Shown here piece by piece: positions 1 through 11,500 of a DNA stretch of 64,000 nt. This DNA is from Volutella citrinella. Lineage: Eukaryota; Ascomycota; Sordariomycetes; Hypocreales; Nectriaceae. The position numbers and the translations under genes were made by a program. Location: assembly GCA_034401135.1 (NCBI GenBank), contig JAWZSP010000008.1:1426001-1490000 (forward strand), read 5' to 3'. The notes beneath the pieces are model-generated. The model saw nothing but the letters and a program-made list of their open reading frames with translations, had not been told where the DNA came from and made no database searches. Each line of letters starts with the position of its first letter. Within the stretch, counting starts at the first letter, position 1.

Positions 1-980
1 TCTATAGAGCAGCACATTAGTAGCCCATTGTGTGTCCTCCCGCTTAACTGAATCAGGTTTTGGCCTTGACTGGAAGCCGCTGCTGGGATCAGTACTTGCT
101 GAGAGCAGTCTTCTAGGGGGACGCGGGCGAGTTTGAAATTCAATCGAGTTGTCGCCAACACAGCATCCCAGCTCCAACTCCCTGCGCATCTCACGAGACT
201 ACGCAGGCACTTTGAAATACTCTGCTGCACGCCTGGCTGGCATTCAAATTGATCGCGTCGTATTGTATTATATCAACCTCCGGCGAGGACACAACTCAAT
301 AATGTCTGCCCCGGGCTAGACTCGAGGCCAGAATCAACCGCAAGCGACTTCTGACTGGCGGTGTTGGCCCGCGGACTGCGTTGAGCCTTTTGTTCAAAGG
401 CCAAGTTGTCTGGTAGAGTTTTTCAATGTTCACGTTGGCTGTTCAATTGTCAGATCACGCGACGCTCACGGTTGAAAACCCCACCCAAAGAAAAGAATCG
501 CAAGGGATTCTCATGTGAGTCAAAGTAGCTGGATCGAACTCGAGGTCATTCGGCACGACTGATAGTTTCCTCTGCTTCATGCTCTTCCCAGAGGCTTGAC
601 CGTTGGTGGCAAATCGAACAACGCCATTCACGACGCCCGGCACGTCCCCGAGTGTCACATCATGCGTCCGAAACTCCGAACCCTCGCTCGTCTGTGCCGG
701 ACAACCGTCCATCCGCCTTGCCGTGCCGTGGCCGCAGGGTTCGCTTCCGTCTCAGCCAACGCGACACACATTTTGGTGCTTGTGACTGGGCGACGCCGCC
801 CCCCTAGCGCCGGGCGCTCTGCTAATCAGCGCCCGATGTTGTGGTTGTGGTTGACGGCTTTTTTCCTTCGAAGTACAAGCGTGTTAGTAGCGAGTACCGG
901 GCCCCTCCCTGGTCTCCCCGGCTCCAATACCCGTTGCGTGCAACACAAATCACCTCACTCCCGGGCTTCCCCGACCCACT

Positions 981-1020
981 CGCGTCCGCCTGCGTCCACC
1001 TGCATCCACTTGCGTCCACT
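981..1020. repeat. Four-copy 10-bp minisatellite
   Basis: Four adjacent decamers fit the pattern YGCRTCCRCY: CGCGTCCGCC, TGCGTCCACC, TGCATCCACT and TGCGTCCACT. The decamer just before (971-980) is a weaker match. The exact 10-nt period without indels indicates tandem duplication rather than chance. Confidence 0.75.
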
Positions 1021-1661
1021 TTGCGTCGTGTGGTTTCTGCGCCACCCACCACCACAGCTCGCCATCGCTCACAGTCGGCCGCGTGATTCCTGCGTCGAAG
1101 GCCAGTATCTGACAACAAGACGTCAAAGGGGAGCTAGAATGCCGCCACCGCAGGCTGGGCAGCCAGGATTGAACAAGAGAAAATGTGCTGTCTTGGAGGC
1201 CAAATCGCCATATCAACTCTAAGTCTCGTCTCTTGACATTTGATGCACAATCATCGCCTTCGGATGCCACGAGTCCTACGACCCGCACAGGGCACAGCCA
1301 AACAATCCGGCCCATCCGATCCGGCCGCGAGTTCCTAGAAACGCCCCGACACCATGTCTTCTGCCCTGAATCCGTTCTGTCCATCCGTGACGCCTTGCCG
1401 CCCTGCCGTACAAAAAGTCCAGGCAGGGAAAAAAAAAATAGAAGCCAGATCTCGACATGTTAAAAAAAAATAAACCAGGGAAAAAGGCAAAGCATAACAC
1501 GCTCGGAAAGGTCCAGGAAGTCTGCTCGCCAATCCTGTCCCTCTAAGAAAAGTCTCTTTGCCCCCTCTGCCGCGTTTGTATGTTTTTGCATTCCGTGCGG
1601 ATTCGTCCGAGTCGCGTCAAAGCCTCGACTCCCCCAGTAAGAAAAGGGAACTGGTGTTGTG

Positions 1662-1681
1662 GAGAGAGAGAGAGAGAGAGA
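1662..1681. repeat. (GA)10 microsatellite
   Basis: Ten perfect GA units are followed by an A-run. On the sirtuin coding strand this reads as a CT repeat about 250 nt past the stop codon, so it may lie in the 3' untranslated region. Confidence 0.85.
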
Positions 1682-1935
1682 AAAAAAACGGAGCAAAGAG
1701 AAAAGCATCAGCTTCTCCGCGGTTCGTGTCGTCTTATTTATTACCCATCTTGTCGAGTTTCGTAGTTGGAAGCAAGCAGCAGGGAATCCCAGCAGTAGCG
1801 GTCGCACCTAAATTAGACTGGCTGGCTCCCTCGAGTCGCAAGGAAAGTGGGAATAGGGGATCGGGAAAATGAAACCGAAATGAAAATGAAAATCACAAGC
1901 CCTGGCGCGCGCTTCGCACCGCCACCACCGCTCGC

Positions 1936-3800
1936 TCACGGAGAAGCAGACGCCTTGGTGTCCCGCGGCTCGAAAACGTGTCGGCTCTTGTACCCCTCCT
2001 CGGTTCGCACGTCGACCATTTGGCCCTTGGGCACCATCTCGTGCTGCATCGACCAGCCGAGGCGGCGGCACAGCTCGGTCACCACCACGTCACAGTCGCC
2101 CAGCAGGTCAATGTCAAAGTTGATGTGCGAGACGGCCTGCCGCGAGATGTACAACTGCGGGATGTGCGAAGGCAGCCAGCTGACAATCTCGGACACGGGC
2201 GTCACCTTGAGCGACGTGCCAATCACCACCACCAGGTCCACCTTGTCACGGTCGTGCTCCGTAAGCCGCCGCGAGAACTCGTCGGGCAACGCCTCGCCAA
2301 AGAAGGTGATGTCGGGCTTCATCACGCCCGCCGCCGGAATGTCGTACTCGGACGAGTCGTCGGAGCTGTCGTCGATGGACGACGCAGCCCACCGCCGCGC
2401 CCGCTTCTTCTCCGCGCCGGCAGACCGCTTGCGCTTGACGGAGCCGTTGGCCGCCTGGAGACGCTGGGTGCAGCGCGGGCAGCGCGGGATCTTGTCAGCT
2501 TTGATCTCGGGGAAGATCAGCTCGCCCTGCATCTTGTAGCCGCACTGCACGCAGGTGGCCGTCCCAAACGAGCCGTGGCATTGGATTAGCTTCTCCTTGG
2601 GGACGCCGGCCTTGACCTCCAGGTTGTCAATGTTTTGCGAGTAGTTTGTCAGGAGCTTGCCGCGGTCGTTGAGCATGGCGATAAACTTGTGGGTGGGCGT
2701 ATATCGATCCGTGTTGGGCAGAATATCCTTGGCTACTGAGTAGAAGATGGTGGGATCCTGTCGGAACACATCAATGTCAAAGACTTCTTGAGGGTCGTTG
2801 AGGCCCAGGTGCTCTAGTTTCGAGTACAGACCGGTTCCCTTGGAACGGAAGTCTGGAATGCCGAGCGACGTGGAAATGCCTGCGCCCGTGAGCAGGATGA
2901 TGTTCTTGCTGTTGCCGATGAGCTCAACGGCATCGTCGACGGTGTTGAACTTGGTCAACTTGGCGCGCTTGGAGAGCTCGCGGGTGATTGCGAGGGACAG
3001 TAAGCTGAAGTAAGCATCGTCAGACTCGCCCTCCAGGAACGGCGGTGGCTTGATGCCAAACGCGCTCAACAGCTTCTTGGCCGTGTAGCGACCGGCATCA
3101 ACAGTGCGTTGGCAGAAGACAGCTGGACCCTGCTCGCGCAGTTCCCGTCGGAGCCTACTAGCCTCCTCGGGTGTGCACACGTCGGGATCTAGACAGGTTC
3201 GGCGATTAGCATGATTCCCTTTTTTGCCACGCCGAGATGGAAGAGCGAGCGGCTGAACAAGAAAAAAAACGGACCGGCGAGTCTCGGCAATGCATAAACA
3301 TCACGCGTGCGTGTTAAGTTGGAGGAAATGCCTCGGGTGGGTTCCACTCGGAAGCCTGGTTGTGGTTGGAAAACAAGGGAAACGGGTGGAAAAAGAAACG
3401 AGGAGTATTCGGGGCATCGCGAGAGGGCGGAAAGTCTGTCCTTTGTTGGGTGCGACGCGACGCCCCAAGCAAGAGGGTAGAGAGGGAAGAGGGCAGGGCG
3501 TCCGGCGTGAGGGTGAGTAGAAACAAGGCCAGAAATGAAATTAAAAAGTCACAACTCACCATCTCCAGAGGCTGTAGAGCCGGATGCGAGATCCTCAAAG
3601 GCGTCTTCAAAGAGGGAGTCCGTCTCCCATGAGTCGCGCACGTCGGCGACTCGTTCCTCGAGTTCAGTGAGGGCAACATTTGCTGCGGCAGCCTGAACCT
3701 CGTCCTCGGTTGAATCCTTGCTCAGTTTGTCTACCGCGTTGGCTTGGGCTTTTCGCTTGGGCAGCGAGACGCCCTTCCTAGCACCTCGTTTTGTGTGCAT
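1936..3800 (-). CDS. sir2: Sir2/Hst1-type NAD-dependent protein deacetylase (sirtuin)
   Basis: The exons are 3800-3560 and 3188-1936, giving 497 aa. The 371-nt intron has donor GTGAGT and acceptor CTAG, and splicing restores the frame as ...[12 protein letters not shown]. The start is the ATG at 3800-3798. Class I sirtuin motifs are clear: [15 protein letters not shown] for NAD binding, YSQNIDNLE, the catalytic His285 in QCHGSF, and zinc ligands Cys293, Cys296, Cys317 and Cys320. A basic and acidic insert after the zinc knuckle ([15 protein letters not shown], then a Ser/Asp run) looks like a nuclear localisation signal. The stretch [15 protein letters not shown] matches the Sir2/Hst1 branch better than Hst2 or Hst3/4. 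Family members deacetylate histones to silence chromatin and, in filamentous fungi, often repress secondary metabolism; that role here is inferred. The neighbouring genes give no further clue. Confidence 0.92.
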
Positions 3801-3832
3801 GGTGTTCCGCGAAGGTGTTGGCGAGTGATTGT

Positions 3833-3851
3833 GGATGGATGGATGGATGGG
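3833..3851. repeat. GGAT tetranucleotide repeat in the sirtuin leader
   Basis: There are four perfect GGAT units followed by GGG, about 33 nt upstream of the sirtuin start codon and so probably in its 5' untranslated region. Confidence 0.8.
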
Positions 3852-6599
3852 ATCAAGAATGAGAGAAAAGTGATGTGAGGGCGCGGATAGTGAGAAACAG
3901 CAACCCGGGGCTTGTATGGGGCAGCGATTGGCTCAAGTCGGGCCGCAGGGGCGTTTCGCGACCAGCTGCACTGGCTGTGTTGTTGTTGTTGTGGGCAAAA
4001 TGTCTAGGGGCGGGCAAAAAAGGCCAGCGGAAGTTCTGAGGAAAATAATACCTTAGGCGACGTGACAGACAGAGTGACTAAAAGGCAGGCCGTGACTGTA
4101 CAAAGGCGAGCGCAGAAGGCAGGAGATTTCCGTGTCTCAGTTTGGCAATGGTGACATAGGAGACCAGTTGGCCTTTTTTCTGGGGGGGGCGTGTGGGAGG
4201 CGAAATGAGAAATGAGAAGGGGGGCGTCCCTTGTGCTGGCTGCGTGTTGGCAGGCTGAGTCGTAAAAGGCGTTGGCAGCAGCAGTAATAGTTGACCAGGG
4301 AAAAAAAAAGAGAGAGTTGAAAGAGGAAGAAGCGGGTCGGGTCGGCGGTACGAGGTTATAATGCGGCCTTGTCCTCTGGGCGTTTTATTTTAGTGCGAGA
4401 GCGTGTGCAGATAGAATCAAGTGACTGGACTGTGAGTCTGTCGGTCTGTGACTGAGGTGGGCAGGCAGGCAGAGACGGATTGGATGAATAAATGCGTGTG
4501 TGCCTATGCGTGTGCCTGAGCCCGGCCAAGCCCAGGTAGCACAAGAAGTAAGACGGGCGACAAGGACGAGGGGAATGGGCTCGTACTGGGGGGTTGGTGG
4601 CTCGCAGGGCAAGGCGAGGCGAAGTTGAGGTTTGGATTGAGAGAAGTCGAGGCGAGGGCGGCGAGGATGAGGAGACGGAGGAATTGCAACTTGAAAGTGG
4701 AAATGGGAGGAAACGGAAGAGGAATGGAATTGGATGGGAAGGGAAGAGCAAGTCGGGACTCGGGAGATAGGCCAAAAGGCGCCAAAAAGGGTGTGCGTAG
4801 GTGCAGTGCTGCCAGCGTCTGGAATACCGTCTACTGGTAGAGCAGTCAAGTTGCAATCGCAATCGCTATCTGTCTCTCTGTCTCCCTCTGAGTCCCGCCG
4901 CCTATACTCCCCTGGCCTCTTCTGCCGTTTAGGTTTCCAGCGCAGCGAGGCGTAAAACAAGAGAGCGACTGGTTTAATTGTCGGGGCACAGTCAAGGAAG
5001 TCGACAACAAGACAATAGATGCACTGGATGTGGGCTTCACGGCACAAGGCAGAAACTGTTCCGGGTGGGAGGACTGGAGGCGGGCTGGGCTTCGGAACCT
5101 CGTCGAATCGCCGAGCAGGCATTTGGCATTATTCTAAGTTATGTGCACACACGAACCGGGGGTGGCCACAAAATCCCAGGCATGCACTGCACGGACACGG
5201 AGTACAGTACCTCAATTATTGATGGATCAAAGTTGTCTGTCTCTCACACGCACAGCACACTCTTCCATATCCTTCTGCAAAGAGAAAGAATCCTGTGGCT
5301 GTTGGCTGTCGCAGGAACAATGAAGGAGTCGGGTGTCGGTATACATAGGTACACAAGCAAAACGAAACGAGTTCTGCCCAAGTTGTGTTTGTGGTGGGGC
5401 ATGCCTTGCCACTGTTGCCAGTTCTCTTGTTGCAGCCATCTGGCATGGATTGGCTAATACCTCACCCAGGTACGGATTAGACTAGCTGATACTGTACCAA
5501 GGTTGGGAGGGGAATCAGCCACACAGCAGCATACACATGCGCGACATGTCCCGTCTGGCTCCAACCCCGCCTTTCCAGTCGTTTGACATGTCCTTTTTCC
5601 TCGACTCGTATCCTTTTCTGCAAGAGGCGAGTGAGAATCCGAGGATGATAATTGCATTACCAAGAGCTGGAATGGATGGTGCCCGAGCCAAGCCCACTAG
5701 GGCCGACGCCAACGGGTGAGGGCAGAGGCAAAGGCTCAACAATATGAGAGGCGGAAGACGGGAAAGGCAGGTCCAGGTAGCAGTCGCTAGGACTGGGTTG
5801 CAGCAGTAGCAGCACGTACCAAGGCAACACGAAGCTGAAGTTGACGCAGTCCCGAACCAGCAAGGCATGGGGCGGCGGGCCTGGACTCAACTGACACCAC
5901 CAAAACAGCTACCCAGCAGCACCACCATCACCATCCAGCAGCCGATGTGTATGCAAAATCCAACGCGCATCATGTTGGGCACCGGGATACACTATCAATC
6001 AGCTTCGAGTCGCCACTTGAGAGGCGATTCCGGTCCTCCGTCTCTGTTGTCATGGATTGTCTCTCATCCACCAACAACGAGCAGCCTCCCCAGGCAAATG
6101 AGACAGACAAACAAACAGGCAGCACCGAGTAATTATAAAGCACGCAGATTCTACAGCAATCATATCGCACACACCGGCCCCCGCCCCAGGAGACGCCTAG
6201 CTACAGCTACAGCTAGTCCAGGCCCGGCCATCCGCCCAAGAGTCAAGCCCAGCTGAAGTCCAGTTTGCGATAGCGCCAGAGTTTGAGCGCCCCCCTCCGT
6301 CGTCGACGCCGTCTAGATCCGGCAAGGCGGACAAGGGTGTGCCCGCCTGGGAGGGGCCCAACGACGCTCAACTTGCATCATGTCGCTTCCACTGCAATAC
6401 TGCACCAGTGACAAACGAGGGACGCAACTGCAGCGAGAACACACCATCTCACTGTCCTCTCTCGCGATTGAGCGATGTAGTCTAGATGAGCACACAAATA
6501 AGCAACCGACGGGAAAACCCTGCGGCCCGGTTAACCTCGCCAGGCTCGCCGTCCCGCATGCGAAACCTTGAGGAGGTGGATCCGCTTTGCGTTTCGCCT

Positions 6600-6646
6600 C
6601 ATGCGCGTATGCGCGTGCGTGTGCGTGTGCGTGTGCGTGCGCGTGT
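6600..6646. repeat. 47-nt alternating pyrimidine-purine tract (GTGTGC-like)
   Basis: Every step from 6600 to 6646 alternates pyrimidine and purine without a break, built mainly of GTGC/GTGTGC units. Such tracts are the classic sequence class that can adopt left-handed Z-DNA. It is followed 12 nt later by a CAGA repeat at 6659-6675. Confidence 0.9.
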
Positions 6647-6658
6647 TACGCAGCGGCA

Positions 6659-6675
6659 CAGACAGACAGACAGAC
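6659..6675. repeat. (CAGA)4 microsatellite
   Basis: Four perfect CAGA units plus C lie next to the alternating pyrimidine-purine tract, in the gene-free region between the sirtuin and calcium ATPase genes. Confidence 0.85.
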
Positions 6676-8572
6676 GACGAGGTGCAATAGCAAAAGTGCA
6701 TTGTCAGGCATCGCCATCTTCACCATCACTGGCCTCATCATCGTGCTGCAGTGCCGGTGTGCCTGGGTGGTGCATGATATGATCGACGGCGGAAATCCTT
6801 TGGCGCCACCCCTGCTCACCGCACCGCAACTGGCCTCACAGCCTTGAATAAATTATCTGATTCTTCACTCAACTTCTGCTTCAACAGAGCGAAACCTGGA
6901 TGCAATTCACGGGCACAACCCTGTCCGCATCGCACTGCCTCCTCCGCTGCATGTAACCAACCGACACGAGGCACAAGCGCTTCACTTGGCTTCACTCTCA
7001 CGAGGCAAAGTACCCATGAACAAAGTGACACTTCGGGCTGGTGGGAACATGGCCCTAGTCCGGCCTGTGATTGGCCAGCCGAGACTATTCCATGCCCAAA
7101 TGGTTTCCTCGTTGGCGCTCCCGGTTGTCAATCCGCCGCATGGGATACTTCCCAATTATTATTCTACCAATAATACCGCTCACACCTCCGCCACTGAACC
7201 AGCAATCACCTCACCTTTTCCCTCGGCCTTTGTTTTTTTCCCTTCTGCTCCTCGGGTGTCGTGCGCTTGGACAAGTCCTTTATTCGCATGCAATCGCGTA
7301 TTAGCCTTTGCACCAACGGGAGCCTAAATCACGCTGCATTGCCAACCTTATCGTCCTTGTTTCCATGTGGTAGCACTAGCTTTCATCCTTGCAGGGAGGG
7401 AGAGTTACGGGGTGCTGCATCCATCAATCAACCCCTCGTCGCTGTGTTGATGAAGTGGCCACAGTCATTCTAACAGTCACCCATAAAGTCACCAACCAAC
7501 ACACCAAATAGCCCTTGGATTGGTAGACAGGCCATCAGCTCTTGAAATCGAGGCTCATTAGTCGAGAAATGTGACACAGGCCAGGCCTATCTCGTAAACA
7601 CTCATCCGACAGGCACGCACTCGCTAGAAGGGCCACCTATTGATGACAGAGTCATCTCTAGGCTTTCGTATGGTCGGTGGCTCTTTCAACAGTCGTCAGC
7701 ATCAGCGGCATCAATCGTACTATTGCCACTGAGTAAGAGTTGCTGGATGTTACGCAAAAGGCTTCGCTCTGAAGCCGTCCTGGGACAGACGTCCAACAAC
7801 AACACAACGCTTCCGACAACCCATTTCCGACTCCAACCGTGTCAACCATGCCTACGCGTTGTCGTTTCAGTTTCCTACCCCTCACATTCTTATCCACCCA
7901 AGTCTCTGTTGTTACTTGCAAGATGGCCAGCAGTCGCAGGAGATGGCACCAGAATGGAGCCTGGCCAAGCGCACCATCGTCGAGCCTGCCAATGGATCCC
8001 CGTCACAATGTCTTTCTGCGCCAGTGTGTTCTCTTGGCACTATTCCCGTGCATCGTTCGCGTGTCCGAATACCGATAGTTGGCCTGTTGCACTCGTCCTA
8101 CGAGACGCAACTATCCATGACCTGTCCTACGCAGTTGAGAGAACGTAGTCCCATCCCCCATCTGAACTGCTTAGATCATGATAAATGTTGGCCGTGGATT
8201 GAACTTTCCCAGGATTAGCTTCTCAAACTGGCCATCGACTATTCCATGCCCTCGTCCTGTGTTTCAAGCGTGCAGGGGGCCACGCGGCTTCAGAGAGCCC
8301 GCCACTACGGTCACCACTACTTCAGGAGATCATCTAGGCTTCACGCAAACAAGTCATCCAGGTCTTTGAACATTTGGGCTGTGGAATTAAGAAATGTATG
8401 AGTGCGTGAGGACGTTCTTACGTTCCTCAATGTAGAACTAATAATTACAGTTGCAGGATAGCCCTTATCAATGCTCCGATCCGACGCCATAGAGATAGCC
8501 TCCCAGAGTACACAGGCAGAATCAACCTTGAACGCCAAATTTGCAATCCGTTTTTTTTTCTGTGTCATCCTT

Positions 8573-11500
8573 TCACTTTTCCTTGCTCTCCTCTTCCTCC
8601 GCTGGGCGCATGTGTGGCTGCCATCCTGCTGCCACACCGGCGGCCACAAGGCCTGCCATAACTGTAGGTGCCCCGAGGGCCGAGTTTGAGCGAGACCTGT
8701 TCGACCTCGAGCGGGCACGAGATTCCGGGCTCCCAGTGACCGAGGGCAAGGATTCCTCGTTATTGGGAGTCTGGGGGAGAACGATCGAATTCGATCGGGA
8801 GTGGTTCCGTGACCGCATGATAGTCTCCCTCGGGTGTTGAATGGCGAACTTCAAGTTGTTTAGACGTCCTCCCCTCATCTTCCGGAGGAAGGTGAGTTCA
8901 TCCCGGACATCAACCAGAGGCTCCGGGTATAGACCCATGTCCTCATCGGAGATGGTCAAGCCAGGAGTCCTTTGGGCTCGTCGCCTAAGAACCTCGGGAA
9001 CTAGGGCAATGACAAACTTGTCTGGGATCAAACGAATGATGATTCCGACCGGAATGGAGAGGAATCCCAGGACAAGTGCAATTCCCCACATCGCGGGTGA
9101 CTGACCCTCTTTCGCAATAGAAAAGGCATGGCCGCCAACGAAGATGATCAGAATTTGGCCGCCCATCATAATAGCGCTGATTCCAATGAAGAACAGATTC
9201 TTCGTTAGCCCCTCAAAGATGTTGAACTTGTTGTCCAAGCGACGGTTACTAGTGATTGTGGTCAGTACTGTGCAAAATTTGGTATTGGGCTTGAGATCGT
9301 AGGTATACTCACTTCCACTGGTTAAAGATCTGCATCCAGACAAAGGTGTTGAACACAAGAGTCGCAATCTCTTCCTGACTCGGGATTTCGTTCATCGGCA
9401 ATACACCATGGGCAGATCCATAGTAGAGAAGGAACGTGATGGCCAGTTGGTAGACAGACTGCCCAAGAATCATCTTCCACATCGTAGGAGAAATAATAGA
9501 GGAGCCCTTGGGTTCGGGCTTGCGATCCAAAACACTGTCGTGCGGCGGATCGGTGGCCAGAGCAAGAGCGGCAAGCGTGTCCATGATCAGATTCACCCAG
9601 AGCAGCTGCACAGCCGTGAGCACAGATTTCTCCTCTTGGCTAGACACGGCAGTGATGAAAGTGGTAATCACCGCGGTGACGTTGACTGTCAGTTGGAATT
9701 GAAGAAATCGCTTCACCGCGTCGTTGACCGCACGGCCCCACTTCAAGGCCTTGACAATGCTAGTGAAGTTGTCGTCCATGAGGATAATGGCGGACGCTTC
9801 TTTCGCCACCTCGGTACCAGCAATGCCCATTGAGAAACCGACGTCGGCCATCTTGAGAGCGGGCGCGTCGTTTGTGCCGTCACCAGTAACCGCAACAGTC
9901 TGGCCCCTGTCCTTGAGTCTCTTAACTAGAATTCGCTTGTCTTCGGGGCTGGATCGGGCCAGGACTTGCAGGTCCGGAATGATACGCTCCTGTTCCATCT
10001 TTGACAGGTTTCGAAATTGGGGGCCTTCCATAACCAGACCACCAGGCTGCAGGATTCCACATTCCTTGGCGATAGACTCGGCTGTGATCTTGTTGTCACC
10101 GGTGACCATTCGAACAACAACACCTGCTTTTTGGCAGAGGCGAACGGCTTCGGTAACACCAGGTCGGAGGGGATCCTGAATACCAACCACGCTAATGAAG
10201 GCCATGTTGTGGAATAGAGACTCGAATGAGACCTCCTTGCTTCCGTCAACATACTTGGCTGACTTGGGCGGCCAAGACTCGAAGTCCTTGTAACAGATTC
10301 CAATGGTTCGAAGCGATCGCCGAGCGTAGCTCTCAATAATTTGGTTGAGACCATTGACATTGTCTTCCGAAAGCGGCGACAATGAAAGATCGGTGGCAGG
10401 GTCACGGATAACCTCGGTACACTTTCCAAGAACGATTTCAGAGGCACCCTTGACGTAGAGTCGAGCACCCCCGTTCGGCAGACGGATGATGATGCCCATA
10501 CACTTGCGTCCCGAGTCGAAGGGCACAATCTGCAAAGTGGTGGCGTTGTCTCGCTCCTCGCTGACCGGGCCCATACCCAGGTGATCCCGTGCAAAGATGA
10601 GGAGAGCCGTCTCGGTTTTGGATCCGATAAAGGTGTTTACCCCTTCAACGTCACCTTCGAAGGCTGTGGAGTTGAGCGCAACGGAATCCATAAGAATCTT
10701 CTTGACGGGGGCACTAAGCATGGAGACGAAGTCAGCCGTAGAGATGTCACCGCTTGCGTCCACAGGCGTCGTCGAGCCCGAGTCTCCTCCATGGGGTCCA
10801 GACGAAGAACCACCAAACCTATGGCTGGTTCCGACAGTTCCCGAAACGACTTGCATCTTGTTCTGTGTCAAGGTTCCCGTTTTGTCGGAGCAGATGGTCG
10901 TAGCGTTACCCATCACCTCACAAGCCTTGAGATGACGCACCAGGTTGGCGTCACGAAGCATGCGTCTGGTGGCAAAAGCTAGAGCCAATGTGACAGCTAG
11001 GGGAAGGCCCTCGGGAACAGCAACAACAATGATGGTGACGACAACGATGAAGATGTTGAGGAACATCTGGCCCTTGGCGGCCGGCGTAACATCCGCACCA
11101 AGCTTGGGCAGGCGAACAAGGAACTCAATGAACAGAACAATGAACAAGAGAAGACCAGCCGCACCGCCGAGCTTCGCAATGTAGGTAGCGATAACATTAA
11201 GCTTCATTTGCAGGGGGGTCATCTCCGGGTCTTCGTTCAGTGCCATCATCGTCTTGCCGTATGAGGAGTAGATTCCAACGGAGGTGGCCATGTATGTACC
11301 AACACCCTCCATGATACGGGCGCCAGACTGAATGAATGGGTCCATCTTCTTAAGGTTGTCGTGATTCTCGATGGCGGCATACACTTCCTCGGCGGGGGTT
11401 TTTCGAATAATATCCGATTCGCCAGTTGCTTGTGACTCGTCGCACTTGACATTGTAGCCCTCAATGAGCACGCCATCAACGGGCACAAGGTCTCCAGGCT

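Larger units (their letters stand above)
1..1935. other. Gene-free stretch, 3' flank of the sirtuin gene
   Basis: I see no supportable gene here. The open frames on both strands overlap each other and show no conserved motif, and several lack an ATG start. The right part is presumably the 3' untranslated region of the sirtuin gene, read on the minus strand. It contains a four-copy 10-bp repeat at 981-1020, a (GA)10 microsatellite at 1662-1681 followed by an A-run, and further A-runs near 1430-1470. Confidence 0.6.
3801..8572. other. 4.8-kb gene-free stretch: sirtuin promoter and 3' flank of the calcium ATPase
   Basis: No gene can be supported. On the sirtuin coding strand the part from about 4900 down to 3800 is rich in C/T runs, as is common for fungal promoters and long leaders, so the minus-strand open frame at 4385-5122 is probably a composition artefact. 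A GGAT repeat sits just upstream of the sirtuin ATG (3833-3851). A Z-DNA-prone tract lies at 6600-6646 and a CAGA repeat at 6659-6675. The remaining small frames overlap on both strands and show no recognisable domains. Confidence 0.6.

Noticed and set aside
4385..5122. Minus-strand open frame of 245 codons
   Set aside because: It is Pro/Ser/Leu-rich because the strand is C/T-rich upstream of the sirtuin gene. It has no domain and overlaps other frames on both strands.
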